Positions 37,610-45,063 of a DNA stretch of 64,000 nucleotides are shown piece after piece. A program made the position numbers and the translations under genes. Source of the DNA: Yoonia vestfoldensis SKA53 (lineage in GTDB: Bacteria; Pseudomonadota; Alphaproteobacteria; Rhodobacterales; Rhodobacteraceae); contig NZ_CH672414.1 of NCBI RefSeq assembly GCF_000152785.1, positions 2,999,845 through 3,063,844 on the forward strand, in the 5' to 3' direction. The number at the start of each line of letters is the position of its first letter. Within the stretch, counting starts at the first letter, position 1. The notes under the pieces were generated by a model that ran no database searches, was not told where the DNA came from, and was given only the letters and a program-made list of their open reading frames with translations.

Positions 37610-39910
37610 ATGGAAAAATTCGGCAAAAGCCAGTCGGTGACGCGGGTCGAGGATTTGCGCTTTCTGACGGGCGCAGGGCGCTATGTCGATGACGTCGCCC
37701 CGGCGGGCGCGCTGCACGCGTTTTTTCTGCGCGCGCCTGTGGCACATGGCAGGGTCACGGCGCTGGATGTGGCGGATGCGCGCGCGATGCCGGGGGTGGC
37801 CTTGGTCGTCACCGCGGATGATCTGGTGGCGGCGGGGGTGCGGATGGGTTTGGCGGGCAAGGTGTTGCGCAACAGCGACGGGTCGCGCGCGGCGGCCCCC
37901 GTCCGCCCCATTCTCGCGCAGGGCCACGTGCGCCATGTGGGCGAGCCGGTGGCGATGATTGTCGCTGAAACGATGCCGGCCGCGCGCGATGCGGCCGAGG
38001 CGATTTTACTGGAAATTGATGATCTGCCTGTCCATGTGGCACTGGAAATCGGCGGCGTGGCGATCCACGCCGAAGCGCCTGACAACCTTGCCTTTGACTG
38101 GGCGCTGGGCGATGCGGATGCGACACGCGCGGCCATCGCCGCTGCCGCCCATGTCGTCACGGCGCAGGTGTTTGACAACCGCGTGATCGTGAACGCGATG
38201 GAACCGCGTGGGTGCTTTGCCGAGGTCACGGATGGCCGGTTGCATGTCGCCGTCAACGGGCAAGGCGTCTGGGCCACCAAACGTGACCTGATCCATCATT
38301 TCGGCCTGAATGACGCGGATGTGCGCGTGACCACCCCCGATGTCGGTGGCGGTTTCGGGATGAAAGGCATGCGCTATCCTGAACCCTTTTGCGTGGCCCA
38401 TGCCGCGCGCGTGCTGGGCCGCCCCGTGCGCTGGATGTCGGAGCGCACCGAGGCGATGCTGACCGATAACGCGGGCCGCGATCTGACGACGACCGCGACA
38501 CTTGCCTTTGATGCTCACCATCGGATCACGGCGTATCAGCTTGATACGATCGCCAATATGGGCGCTTATAATTCGCAATTCGCCCAAGCGATCCAGACAG
38601 AATTGTTCGCCAAAGTGCTGATGGGCACCTATGATGTTCAGACCGCCCATATGCGCACGCGCGGTATTTATACCAACACCACCCCCGTCGATGCCTATCG
38701 CGGCGCAGGCCGGCCAGAGGCGATTTTCGTGCTGGAACGCAGCATGGACGCCGCGGCGCGCCAATTGGGTGTTGATCCTTGGGAATTGCGGGCGCGCAAC
38801 TTCATCAAACCTGAACAATTTCCCTATACCACCGTCACGGGTATGACCTATGACGTGGGGGATTTCATGCAGGTTTTGAACACCGCCGGGCGCAACGCTG
38901 ACCGCGGCGGTTTTGCGGCGCGCAAGGCCGCATCGGCCGCGCAGGGCAAATTGCGCGGGCAGGGCCTGTGCTATTACATCGAAAGCATCCTTGGCGATCC
39001 CGATGAAACCACCGCCGTTGAATTCACGCCGGGTGGCGCGCTGATCTATGTCGGCACGCAATCCAACGGGCAGGGGCATGAAACCGTCTATGCGCAGTTT
39101 CTGGCAGATCAGACCGGTATCCCCGCCGATCGTATCACCGTGGTGCAAGGCGACAGTGACCGCATCCCCACGGGCGGCGGTACGGGCGGGTCGCGGTCGG
39201 TGACTGTGCAGAACACCGCGACCTTGGCGGCGGTGGATGTGATCCGCGACGCCTTTAGCGCGTTTCTTGCCGAACAAGAGGGGGTGGATGCCGCTGCGAT
39301 CCGCTTTGACGATGAACGCTTCCGCATCAACGGGTCCAACCTGACCCCCACCATGCTGGAGGTGGCCGATCTGGCCCGCGCGGCAGGGCGCCACGATCTT
39401 TTGCGCCATTCTGCGACGATCACGCTCGACAATCGCAGTTTCCCCAATGGCGCGCATGTGGCCGAGGTCGAGATTGACCCCGCCACGGGTGTCGTCAGTG
39501 TTGATCGCTATACCGTGGTTGACGATTTCGGCAATCTGATCAACCCGATGCTGGCCGAGGGGCAGGTCCATGGTGGTGTCGCCCAAGGGATTGGGCAGGC
39601 CCTGACCGAACGCGCGGTGTTCGACGCGGATGGGCAGCTTTTGTCGGCCAGCTTCATGGATTATGCCATGCCGCGCGCGGACGATTTGCCGATGATCGGC
39701 TTTGCCACCGAATGCACGCCATCGCTTTACAATCCGATGGGCATGAAAGGCTGTGGCGAGGCGGGGACGGTCGGGGCCTTGGCCGCGATCAGCAACGCGG
39801 TGATGGATGCCTTGCAGGATGTCGGCGTGACGCAGATCGACATGCCTTTTACCCCGCATCGCGTCTGGCAGGCGATCAGCGCAGCACAGGGTGCCGATGC
39901 GGCTGCGTGA
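37610..39910 (+). CDS. Molybdopterin-binding subunit of a xanthine dehydrogenase family enzyme (CoxL form II-like)
   Basis: 766 residues, full-length large subunit of a molybdenum hydroxylase. It opens with KSQSVTRVEDLRFLTGAGRYVDD as CoxL-type proteins do. The active-site loop reads AYRGAGRPEA, the form II signature, not AYRCSFR of true CO dehydrogenase, so aldehyde, purine or another heterocycle is likelier than CO. The molybdopterin and catalytic Glu region is GCGEAGTVGALAAI near the C-terminus. The FAD (CoxM) and 2Fe-2S (CoxS) subunits are not adjacent, which is unusual. AAGGGGA lies before the ATG. The stop overlaps the DUF2235 gene. Confidence 0.9.
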   Translation: MEKFGKSQSVTRVEDLRFLTGAGRYVDDVAPAGALHAFFLRAPVAHGRVTALDVADARAMPGVALVVTADDLVAAGVRMGLAGKVLRNSDGSRAAAPVRPILAQGHVRHVGEPVAMIVAETMPAARDAAEAILLEIDDLPVHVALEIGGVAIHAEAPDNLAFDWALGDADATRAAIAAAAHVVTAQVFDNRVIVNAMEPRGCFAEVTDGRLHVAVNGQGVWATKRDLIHHFGLNDADVRVTTPDVGGGFGMKGMRYPEPFCVAHAARVLGRPVRWMSERTEAMLTDNAGRDLTTTATLAFDAHHRITAYQLDTIANMGAYNSQFAQAIQTELFAKVLMGTYDVQTAHMRTRGIYTNTTPVDAYRGAGRPEAIFVLERSMDAAARQLGVDPWELRARNFIKPEQFPYTTVTGMTYDVGDFMQVLNTAGRNADRGGFAARKAASAAQGKLRGQGLCYYIESILGDPDETTAVEFTPGGALIYVGTQSNGQGHETVYAQFLADQTGIPADRITVVQGDSDRIPTGGGTGGSRSVTVQNTATLAAVDVIRDAFSAFLAEQEGVDAAAIRFDDERFRINGSNLTPTMLEVADLARAAGRHDLLRHSATITLDNRSFPNGAHVAEVEIDPATGVVSVDRYTVVDDFGNLINPMLAEGQVHGGVAQGIGQALTERAVFDADGQLLSASFMDYAMPRADDLPMIGFATECTPSLYNPMGMKGCGEAGTVGALAAISNAVMDALQDVGVTQIDMPFTPHRVWQAISAAQGADAAA

Positions 39911-40964
39911 TTGGGTTTTCGGTCTTTTCGGGCGCAAACCGCGCACCGAAGAGGCCGCAATCCGCCAGCGGGGTCCGGCGATCCATGTTATCATCATGGA
40001 TGGCACGATGTCGTCGCTGGACCCGGGGGCGGAAACCAACGCGGGCCTGACCTTCAAACTGCTGCGCGAGGGCAGTAAGGGCGCGAATATGACCGTCTAT
40101 TACGAGGCGGGGATTCAATGGCGTGACTGGGCGACGACGCTGGATGTGATCACCGGACGCGGGATCAACCGCACGATCAGGCGCGCCTATGGCGTGATTG
40201 CGTCACGCTATCGGCCCGGTGACCGGATCGTGCTGATCGGCTATTCACGCGGTGCTTTTGCCGTGCGGTCATTGGCGGGGGTGATCGGCATGGTCGGGCT
40301 GGTGCGCGCGGATGCGGCCACCGAACGCAACGTGACGCAGGCCTACCGGCATTACCGCACCGGGGGGCGCAGCCAATATGCGGCCGCCTTCCGCCGCCTG
40401 CATTGCCATCCTGTAGTCGAGATCGAGGCTGTTGCCGTCTGGGACACCGTCAAGGCGCTGGGCTTGCGGTTTCCGCTCGTCTGGCGCTGGGGGCAGGAAC
40501 AGCACAATTTCCATTCTGCCGAACTGGCCCCGCATGTGCGGCACGGCTTTCACGCGCTGGCCCGCGATGAACGGCGCAAGGCATATACGCCTGTCCTGTG
40601 GTCCTGCCCGCCCGGATGGCAGGGGCATGTCGAACAGGTCTGGTTCAAGGGCAATCACGCCGATGTCGGCGGGCAGGTGCGTGCCTATCCGCCAGCACGC
40701 CCGCTGGCCAATATCCCGCTGGTCTGGATGCTTGACCGGCTCGAGGCTTGCGCCGTGCCTTTGCCCGCAGGCTGGCGCGACAGGTTTGCGCAGGATGTGA
40801 ATGCGCCGTCTATCGGCAATTGGCGCGGCTGGGCGCGGCTGTTCATCGCGCGGCGCAGGCGGGTGATCGGGCGTGACCCGTCCGAACGGCTGCACGACAG
40901 CATCGCGCAGCGGGTGCAGCGGCGGTCATTCTTGCGACGGGCGCATGATCAGGCAAGTGGTTGA
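39897..40964 (+). CDS. DUF2235 (Tle1-like) alpha/beta hydrolase domain protein
   Basis: 355 residues. The DUF2235 domain, shared with Tle1-type phospholipases, is indicated by IHVIIMDGTMSSLDPG, the nucleophile elbow GYSRGAF (Ser catalytic) followed by AVRSLAGVIGMVGL, AVAVWDTVKALG with an Asp, and WFKGNHADVGG holding the putative Asp/His of the triad. No signal peptide or type VI secretion gene is nearby, so a housekeeping lipase or esterase is as likely as an effector. The ATG at 39897 overlaps the CoxL-like stop (a GTG at 39891 is also possible), suggesting co-translation. Its 3' end overlaps the convergent thioesterase by 39 bases. Confidence 0.85.
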   Translation: MRLRDWVFGLFGRKPRTEEAAIRQRGPAIHVIIMDGTMSSLDPGAETNAGLTFKLLREGSKGANMTVYYEAGIQWRDWATTLDVITGRGINRTIRRAYGVIASRYRPGDRIVLIGYSRGAFAVRSLAGVIGMVGLVRADAATERNVTQAYRHYRTGGRSQYAAAFRRLHCHPVVEIEAVAVWDTVKALGLRFPLVWRWGQEQHNFHSAELAPHVRHGFHALARDERRKAYTPVLWSCPPGWQGHVEQVWFKGNHADVGGQVRAYPPARPLANIPLVWMLDRLEACAVPLPAGWRDRFAQDVNAPSIGNWRGWARLFIARRRRVIGRDPSERLHDSIAQRVQRRSFLRRAHDQASG

Positions 40965-41411
40965 TCCGGTTGCATAAAGCTTGCCATCGGCGGCACCCCT
41001 GATTTCCCCATGCGCGACACCCGTGCTGCGGCCTGCGTGATCGCTGATGCCGGTGGCAAGGATTTCCACGCCTATCGGGATCGCGCGGGTCAGGTTCACC
41101 TTGTATTCGAGCGTGGTATAAACCGATCCCTTGGGCACCAGCGTCATCACAGCACAGGCCATGCAACTGTCCAGTAAGGTGCCATACCAGCCGCCATGCA
41201 CGCCGCCCATCGGGTTGGCATGCTCGAATGCAGGCGTGCCGCGAAAAGTGACACGACCTGCCGCGACTTCGTGCAGGTGGTAATTCATCAGGCCCGAAAT
41301 CGGGGGGCGGCTGATCTCGCCGCGCTGCATGGATAGCATGAAATCAAGGCCCGACATGGACAGGATAGTGTCCAGATCAAGCAGATCGGCTGGGGTTTTC
41401 GCAATGAACAT
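40926..41411 (-). CDS. PaaI-type hotdog thioesterase
   Basis: 161 residues with the hotdog acyl-CoA thioesterase pattern: HANPMGGVHGGWYGTLLDSC, where the Gly-rich turn and Asp lie on the central helix, and VYTTLEYKVNLTRAIPIGVEIL on the following strands. It probably hydrolyses a small or aromatic acyl-CoA. The ATG at 41411 starts the family-like MFIAKTPADLLDL; the extension upstream would run into metF. It lies immediately downstream of metF on the same strand (37 bp). Confidence 0.85.
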   Translation of the reverse strand: MFIAKTPADLLDLDTILSMSGLDFMLSMQRGEISRPPISGLMNYHLHEVAAGRVTFRGTPAFEHANPMGGVHGGWYGTLLDSCMACAVMTLVPKGSVYTTLEYKVNLTRAIPIGVEILATGISDHAGRSTGVAHGEIRGAADGKLYATGSTTCLIMRPSQE

Positions 41412-41448
41412 CGGCGCGCCTTTGTGTTTTCGGGCGCAGGCTCGCCTG

Positions 41449-42315
41449 TCAGGCGACGTTTTGCAACCGTGCTTTGGGCGTGATGCCCAGCGCATGGCAC
41501 ACGTCGCGCGTCAGCTCTGGCCGGTTCAGCGTGTAGAAATGCAGATGATCCACACCACCGCGCACCAGATCGTCGCACAGCTCTGTCGCCAGCGCCGTGG
41601 CGAGCAGGTCGGTCGTGCCGTCGCGGGTGGCATTGGTGAATGCATCGCGGATCACCTGCGGGATATGGGTGCCGCATTGGTCCGCAAACCGCTGCGCGCC
41701 GGACCAGTTTTCAATCGGCAGAATGCCCGGAATGATCGGCGCGGTGATTCCCGCCTTGGCGCAGGCATCGCGGAACCGGAAAAAGGTGTCGGCCTCGAAA
41801 AAGAACTGGGTGATCGCGGATGTCGCACCGGCATCGATCTTGCGCTTGAGAAAGGCGATATCGGCGGCCTGATCGACAGCTTCGGGGTGCTTTTCAGGAT
41901 AGGCCCCGACGCGGATGGTGAACTGGCCGGTCTCAGCCAAGGCTTCGATCAACTCGACAGAGCTTGCGAAACCGTCCGCATGGGGGGTGAATGTCGCCTG
42001 CCCTTTGGGCGCATCGCCGCGCAGGGCCACAATCTCGCGCACACCGGCGGCGGCATAATTCTGTGCGATGTCCAGCGTTTCGGCGCGGGTGGCATCAACG
42101 CAGGTCAGATGTGCTGCCACATTCAGCCCGCTGGTGCGGTGGATGGTGCTGACCGCCTCATGCGTCAACTGGCGTGTCGTCCCACCCGCGCCATAGGTCA
42201 CCGACACGAAAGTCGGGTCCAGCGGGGCCAGCGTATTGACGCAATCCCACAGCCGGAACGACCCTTCGAGCGATTTTGGCGGGAAGAATTCAAAGGAAAC
42301 GGTGGGCGTGGACAT
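41449..42315 (-). CDS. metF: 5,10-methylenetetrahydrofolate reductase
   Basis: 288 residues, FAD-containing TIM barrel that reduces methylene-THF to methyl-THF for methionine synthesis. Visible are VSFEFFPPKS (catalytic Glu), FVSVTYGAGG, HLTCVDATRAETL, IVALRGDAPKG, the KRKIDAGATSAITQFFF block and the C-terminal HFYTLNRPELT. The start ATG at 42315 has GAGGT upstream. It is divergent from metR with a MetR-type operator region between, so it should be activated by MetR with homocysteine, and its product feeds MetH. Confidence 0.96.
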   Translation of the reverse strand: MSTPTVSFEFFPPKSLEGSFRLWDCVNTLAPLDPTFVSVTYGAGGTTRQLTHEAVSTIHRTSGLNVAAHLTCVDATRAETLDIAQNYAAAGVREIVALRGDAPKGQATFTPHADGFASSVELIEALAETGQFTIRVGAYPEKHPEAVDQAADIAFLKRKIDAGATSAITQFFFEADTFFRFRDACAKAGITAPIIPGILPIENWSGAQRFADQCGTHIPQVIRDAFTNATRDGTTDLLATALATELCDDLVRGGVDHLHFYTLNRPELTRDVCHALGITPKARLQNVA

Positions 42316-42352
42316 GACAATACCTCTTGCTTGCCTTGTCGTTTTGTCACGT

Positions 42353-42405
42353 TTATGAAGTTGAGACAAATTCATAACCTTCACTAACTTCATGAAGAAC
42401 ATTCA
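42353..42405. promoter_or_regulatory. MetR operator region between metF and metR
   Basis: The exact MetR consensus TGAA-N5-TTCA occurs at 42393-42405, right before the preferred metR ATG (42407). A 7-bp inverted repeat TTATGAA/TTCATAA with an 11-bp spacer lies at 42353-42377 and TTCATGAA at 42389-42396, giving an array of half-sites between the divergent genes. Confidence 0.65.
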
Positions 42406-42406
42406 C

Positions 42407-43312
42407 ATGCACATCGAATTCCGCCATCTGCGCACGATCAAGGCGATCCATGACACCGGCGGGCTGGCGCGTGCTGCGGATCAGTTGAACATGACACAAT
42501 CGGCCCTGTCGCATCAGATCAAGGGGATCGAGGATCAGGCGGGCGTGGAATTATTCGTGCGCCGGTCCAAGCCGCTGCGCCTGTCGTCGGCGGGGATGAA
42601 GATGCTGGCCGCGGCCGAGGCGATCTTGCCGCAGGTCGCTGCCTTGGAGGCGGAATTTTCGGGTCTGGTATCAGGCAAGGCCGGACGGCTGCATATCGCG
42701 ATCGAATGTCATGCCTGTTTTGAATGGCTGTTTCCGGTGCTGGAACAATTCCGCAAGGCCTGGCCCGAGGTCGATGTCGATATCCGCCCCGGTCTGGCCT
42801 TTGACGCTTTGCCTGCGCTGCGGCGCGAGGATGTCGATCTTGTCGTCTCCTCCGACCCCGAGGATTTGCCCGAGACCGATTTCACCCCGCTGTTTGATTA
42901 TGAACCGGTGTTTGTGGCCGCAGCCCAGCATCCTCTGGCTGCCAAGGACGTGATCGAGGCCGAGGATTTTCGCGGCCAGACGCTGATCACCTATCCGGTG
43001 GACCGCGCGCGGCTTGATATCTTTTCGCAGCTGCTGACACCGGCCAAGGTGGAACCGGCGGCGGTGCGGCAGGTGGAATTGACGGCTGTCATCCTGCTGC
43101 TGGTGGCGTCCAATCGCGGTGTCGCGGTGCTGCCTGATTGGGTGGTGCGGCAGGTGCGGTATCATTCCGATTACATCACCCGTCCGCTGACGCGCGCGGG
43201 CATCACCCGCAGGCTTTATGCCGCGACCCGCAGCGATGACACCAGTCGCCCCTATATGGCGCATCTGATCCGGCTGGCGCGGCAGGAAGCGGTTAAGCTG
43301 CAACGCGGCTGA
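42407..43312 (+). CDS. metR: LysR-type regulator MetR
   Basis: 301 residues. N-terminal winged helix: HIEFRHLRTIKAIHDTGGLA, QLNMTQSALSHQIKGIED and LFVRRSKPLRLSSAG. The effector domain contains the MetR-type stretch IAIECHACFEWLFPVLEQFR. It responds to homocysteine in characterised homologues and controls met genes. The ATG at 42407 is preferred because an upstream ATG at 42392 lies inside the palindromic operator and lacks a ribosome site; GAAG is suitably spaced before 42407. The overlap of operator and ribosome site points to autorepression. Confidence 0.93.
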   Translation: MHIEFRHLRTIKAIHDTGGLARAADQLNMTQSALSHQIKGIEDQAGVELFVRRSKPLRLSSAGMKMLAAAEAILPQVAALEAEFSGLVSGKAGRLHIAIECHACFEWLFPVLEQFRKAWPEVDVDIRPGLAFDALPALRREDVDLVVSSDPEDLPETDFTPLFDYEPVFVAAAQHPLAAKDVIEAEDFRGQTLITYPVDRARLDIFSQLLTPAKVEPAAVRQVELTAVILLLVASNRGVAVLPDWVVRQVRYHSDYITRPLTRAGITRRLYAATRSDDTSRPYMAHLIRLARQEAVKLQRG

Positions 43313-43377
43313 TGCCTTGCCCTCATGCGCATTGCCGCCTATAGGCAGCCCTTGATCCCGAACCAAAGGCAAGACAG

Positions 43378-44166
43378 ATGGCTGGCAGCGCAAATCTCAA
43401 CGTGATGATGAAAACCGCCCGCAAGGCGGGGCGCGCCTTGCTCAAGGACTTTGGCGAGGTCGAACAATTGCAGGTCAGCACCAAAGGGCCGGGCGATTTC
43501 GTTACCCGCGCCGACCGCGCCGCCGAACAGATGATCCGTGAGGATTTGCTGCATGCGCGCCCGTCGTACGGCTTTCTGGGCGAGGAAGGCCGCGAGATCG
43601 AAGGCGAAGACCCGACCCGCCGCTGGATCGTCGATCCGCTGGACGGTACCACGAATTTCCTGCACGGCCTGCCGCATTGGGCGGTCAGCATCGCACTGGA
43701 ACACAAGGGTCAGATCGTTGCTGGCGTGATCTATGATCCGGTGAAGGACGAGATGTTCTATGCTGAAAAAGGCGGCGGTGCCTGGCTGAACGAAAGCCGC
43801 TTGCGCGTGTCTGGCCGCCATAAGCTGATTGAAAGCATCTTTGCCACCGGCCTGCCGTTCGCGGGCCGCGCCGATCTGCCTGAAACCTTGCAGGATCTTG
43901 CGCGCCTGTTGCCCGCCTGTGCGGGTGTGCGCCGGTTCGGGGCGGCCGCCCTCGATCTCGCCTATGTGGCGGCGGGGCGGTATGACGGGTTCTGGGAACG
44001 CGGGCTGAAATCCTGGGACATGGCCGCCGGTCTGGTGATCGTGCGCGAAGCGGGCGGGATTGTGGAACCTCTGCAAGCCGAGGCCGATATCATCGGTAGC
44101 GGTCAGGTTATCTGTGCAAACGAGGCGATTTTCGAGACCTTCGCCAAGGTGATCCGCAAGGCGTGA
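43378..44166 (+). CDS. suhB: Inositol monophosphatase family protein SuhB
   Basis: 262 residues. Mg-dependent phosphatase fold with all metal-site motifs: GEEG (about 65-68), WIVDPLDGTTNFLHGLPHWA (about 84-103) and FWERGLKSWDMAAGLVIVREAGG (about 205-227). Homologues dephosphorylate inositol phosphates and, as SuhB, join rRNA antitermination complexes. The start ATG at 43378 has AAGGCAAG upstream. The long composite repeat starts 7 bases after its stop. Confidence 0.93.
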   Translation: MAGSANLNVMMKTARKAGRALLKDFGEVEQLQVSTKGPGDFVTRADRAAEQMIREDLLHARPSYGFLGEEGREIEGEDPTRRWIVDPLDGTTNFLHGLPHWAVSIALEHKGQIVAGVIYDPVKDEMFYAEKGGGAWLNESRLRVSGRHKLIESIFATGLPFAGRADLPETLQDLARLLPACAGVRRFGAAALDLAYVAAGRYDGFWERGLKSWDMAAGLVIVREAGGIVEPLQAEADIIGSGQVICANEAIFETFAKVIRKA

Positions 44167-44173
44167 GCCGCCT

Positions 44174-44290
44174 CATCGTCCGAGCCCAAATATCCTGGGG
44201 GAGCCCCGGACGTGGTCCGGGGCGCGGGGGCAAAGCCCCCAATCCCGGATTTCATCCGGGATAGAAGATGAGTATTTATAGAAATAAGAA
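44174..44290. repeat. Composite three-hairpin repeat at convergent junction (suhB/rhomboid)
   Basis: Left cap CATCGTCCGAGCCCAAATAT, then three successive perfect hairpins (44203-44211/44215-44223; 44226-44231/44235-44240; 44242-44250/44254-44262), then the tail GAGTATTTATAGAAATAAGA at 44270-44289. It fills the whole 128-bp gap and has the same module order as the element at 60251-60371. Confidence 0.8.
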
Positions 44291-44294
44291 GATG

Positions 44295-45032
44295 TCAGCG
44301 GCGCACAATTGGCACGCTGCTGCGGCGATAGCGCGCTTCGGGATGGGGCGGGCGGCCTTCGGTGCGCTGCCAATATCCACGCGCGCCGCGCCTGATCCAG
44401 ACCGGCACCGTCAAGGCAAGCCCCATCACGAAGCCACCGGCATGCGCCCAATAGGCTACACCGCCTGCGGATGTATCGACCGATAGCCCGCCAAGGATCT
44501 GCAACCCGAACCACAGGCCCAGCAAGATCCACGCGGGGATCGGCAGGAGCCGGAAAAAGATGATCAAGAAGATAAAGATATCCACGCGCGCCTTGGGGAA
44601 TAGCAGCAGATAGCCGCCCATCACGCCAGCGATGGCACCAGAGGCACCCACCATCGGCACTTGTGAAGTGGGATCGCCTAGAAATTGCGCAAGGCTCGCG
44701 CCTATGCCGCAGGCAAGATAGAAGGCGAGAAAGGGCAGGTGGCCCATTTCATCTTCCAGATTATCGCCGAAAATCCAGAGAAACAGCATGTTGCCGGCCA
44801 GATGCATGAAGCCCCCATGCAGAAAGATCGACGTGACAAGCGCCGCGGCATTCTGCCCTTCGGACAACAGCACCGGGATCAGTGCATAGTTGAAATAGAA
44901 CCGGTTGATCTGCAGATCGGTCTGTAGCGTGGCAAGCCCCCAGACATAGACCAGCACATTGACCCCGATCAGGGTCAGCGTGACATAAGGTGTGGCCTCG
45001 GACGGGTTGTGGTCGCGGATGGGCAGCATCAT
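44295..45032 (-). CDS. Rhomboid intramembrane serine protease
   Basis: 245 residues with six hydrophobic segments. The catalytic dyad is Ser131 in GASGAIAGVMGG and His197 in AHAGGFVMGL, and HGGFMHLAGNM (72-82) supplies the oxyanion Asn. It cleaves membrane-anchored proteins inside the bilayer; the substrate is unknown. The start is one of two adjacent ATGs at 45032/45029; the longer reading overlaps putA and is unsupported. It lies 31 bp downstream of putA on the same strand, so it may be co-transcribed. Confidence 0.92.
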   Translation of the reverse strand: MMLPIRDHNPSEATPYVTLTLIGVNVLVYVWGLATLQTDLQINRFYFNYALIPVLLSEGQNAAALVTSIFLHGGFMHLAGNMLFLWIFGDNLEDEMGHLPFLAFYLACGIGASLAQFLGDPTSQVPMVGASGAIAGVMGGYLLLFPKARVDIFIFLIIFFRLLPIPAWILLGLWFGLQILGGLSVDTSAGGVAYWAHAGGFVMGLALTVPVWIRRGARGYWQRTEGRPPHPEARYRRSSVPIVRR

Positions 45033-45063
45033 GCCGCGACCATTTCTGCCTTTGCGCCTGCGG

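Noticed and set aside
37610..39910. True aerobic CO dehydrogenase large subunit
   Set aside because: The active-site loop is AYRGAGR (form II), and coxM and coxS are absent.
39897..40964. Type VI secretion effector
   Set aside because: DUF2235 similarity alone is not enough; there are no vgrG, PAAR, adaptor or immunity genes nearby.
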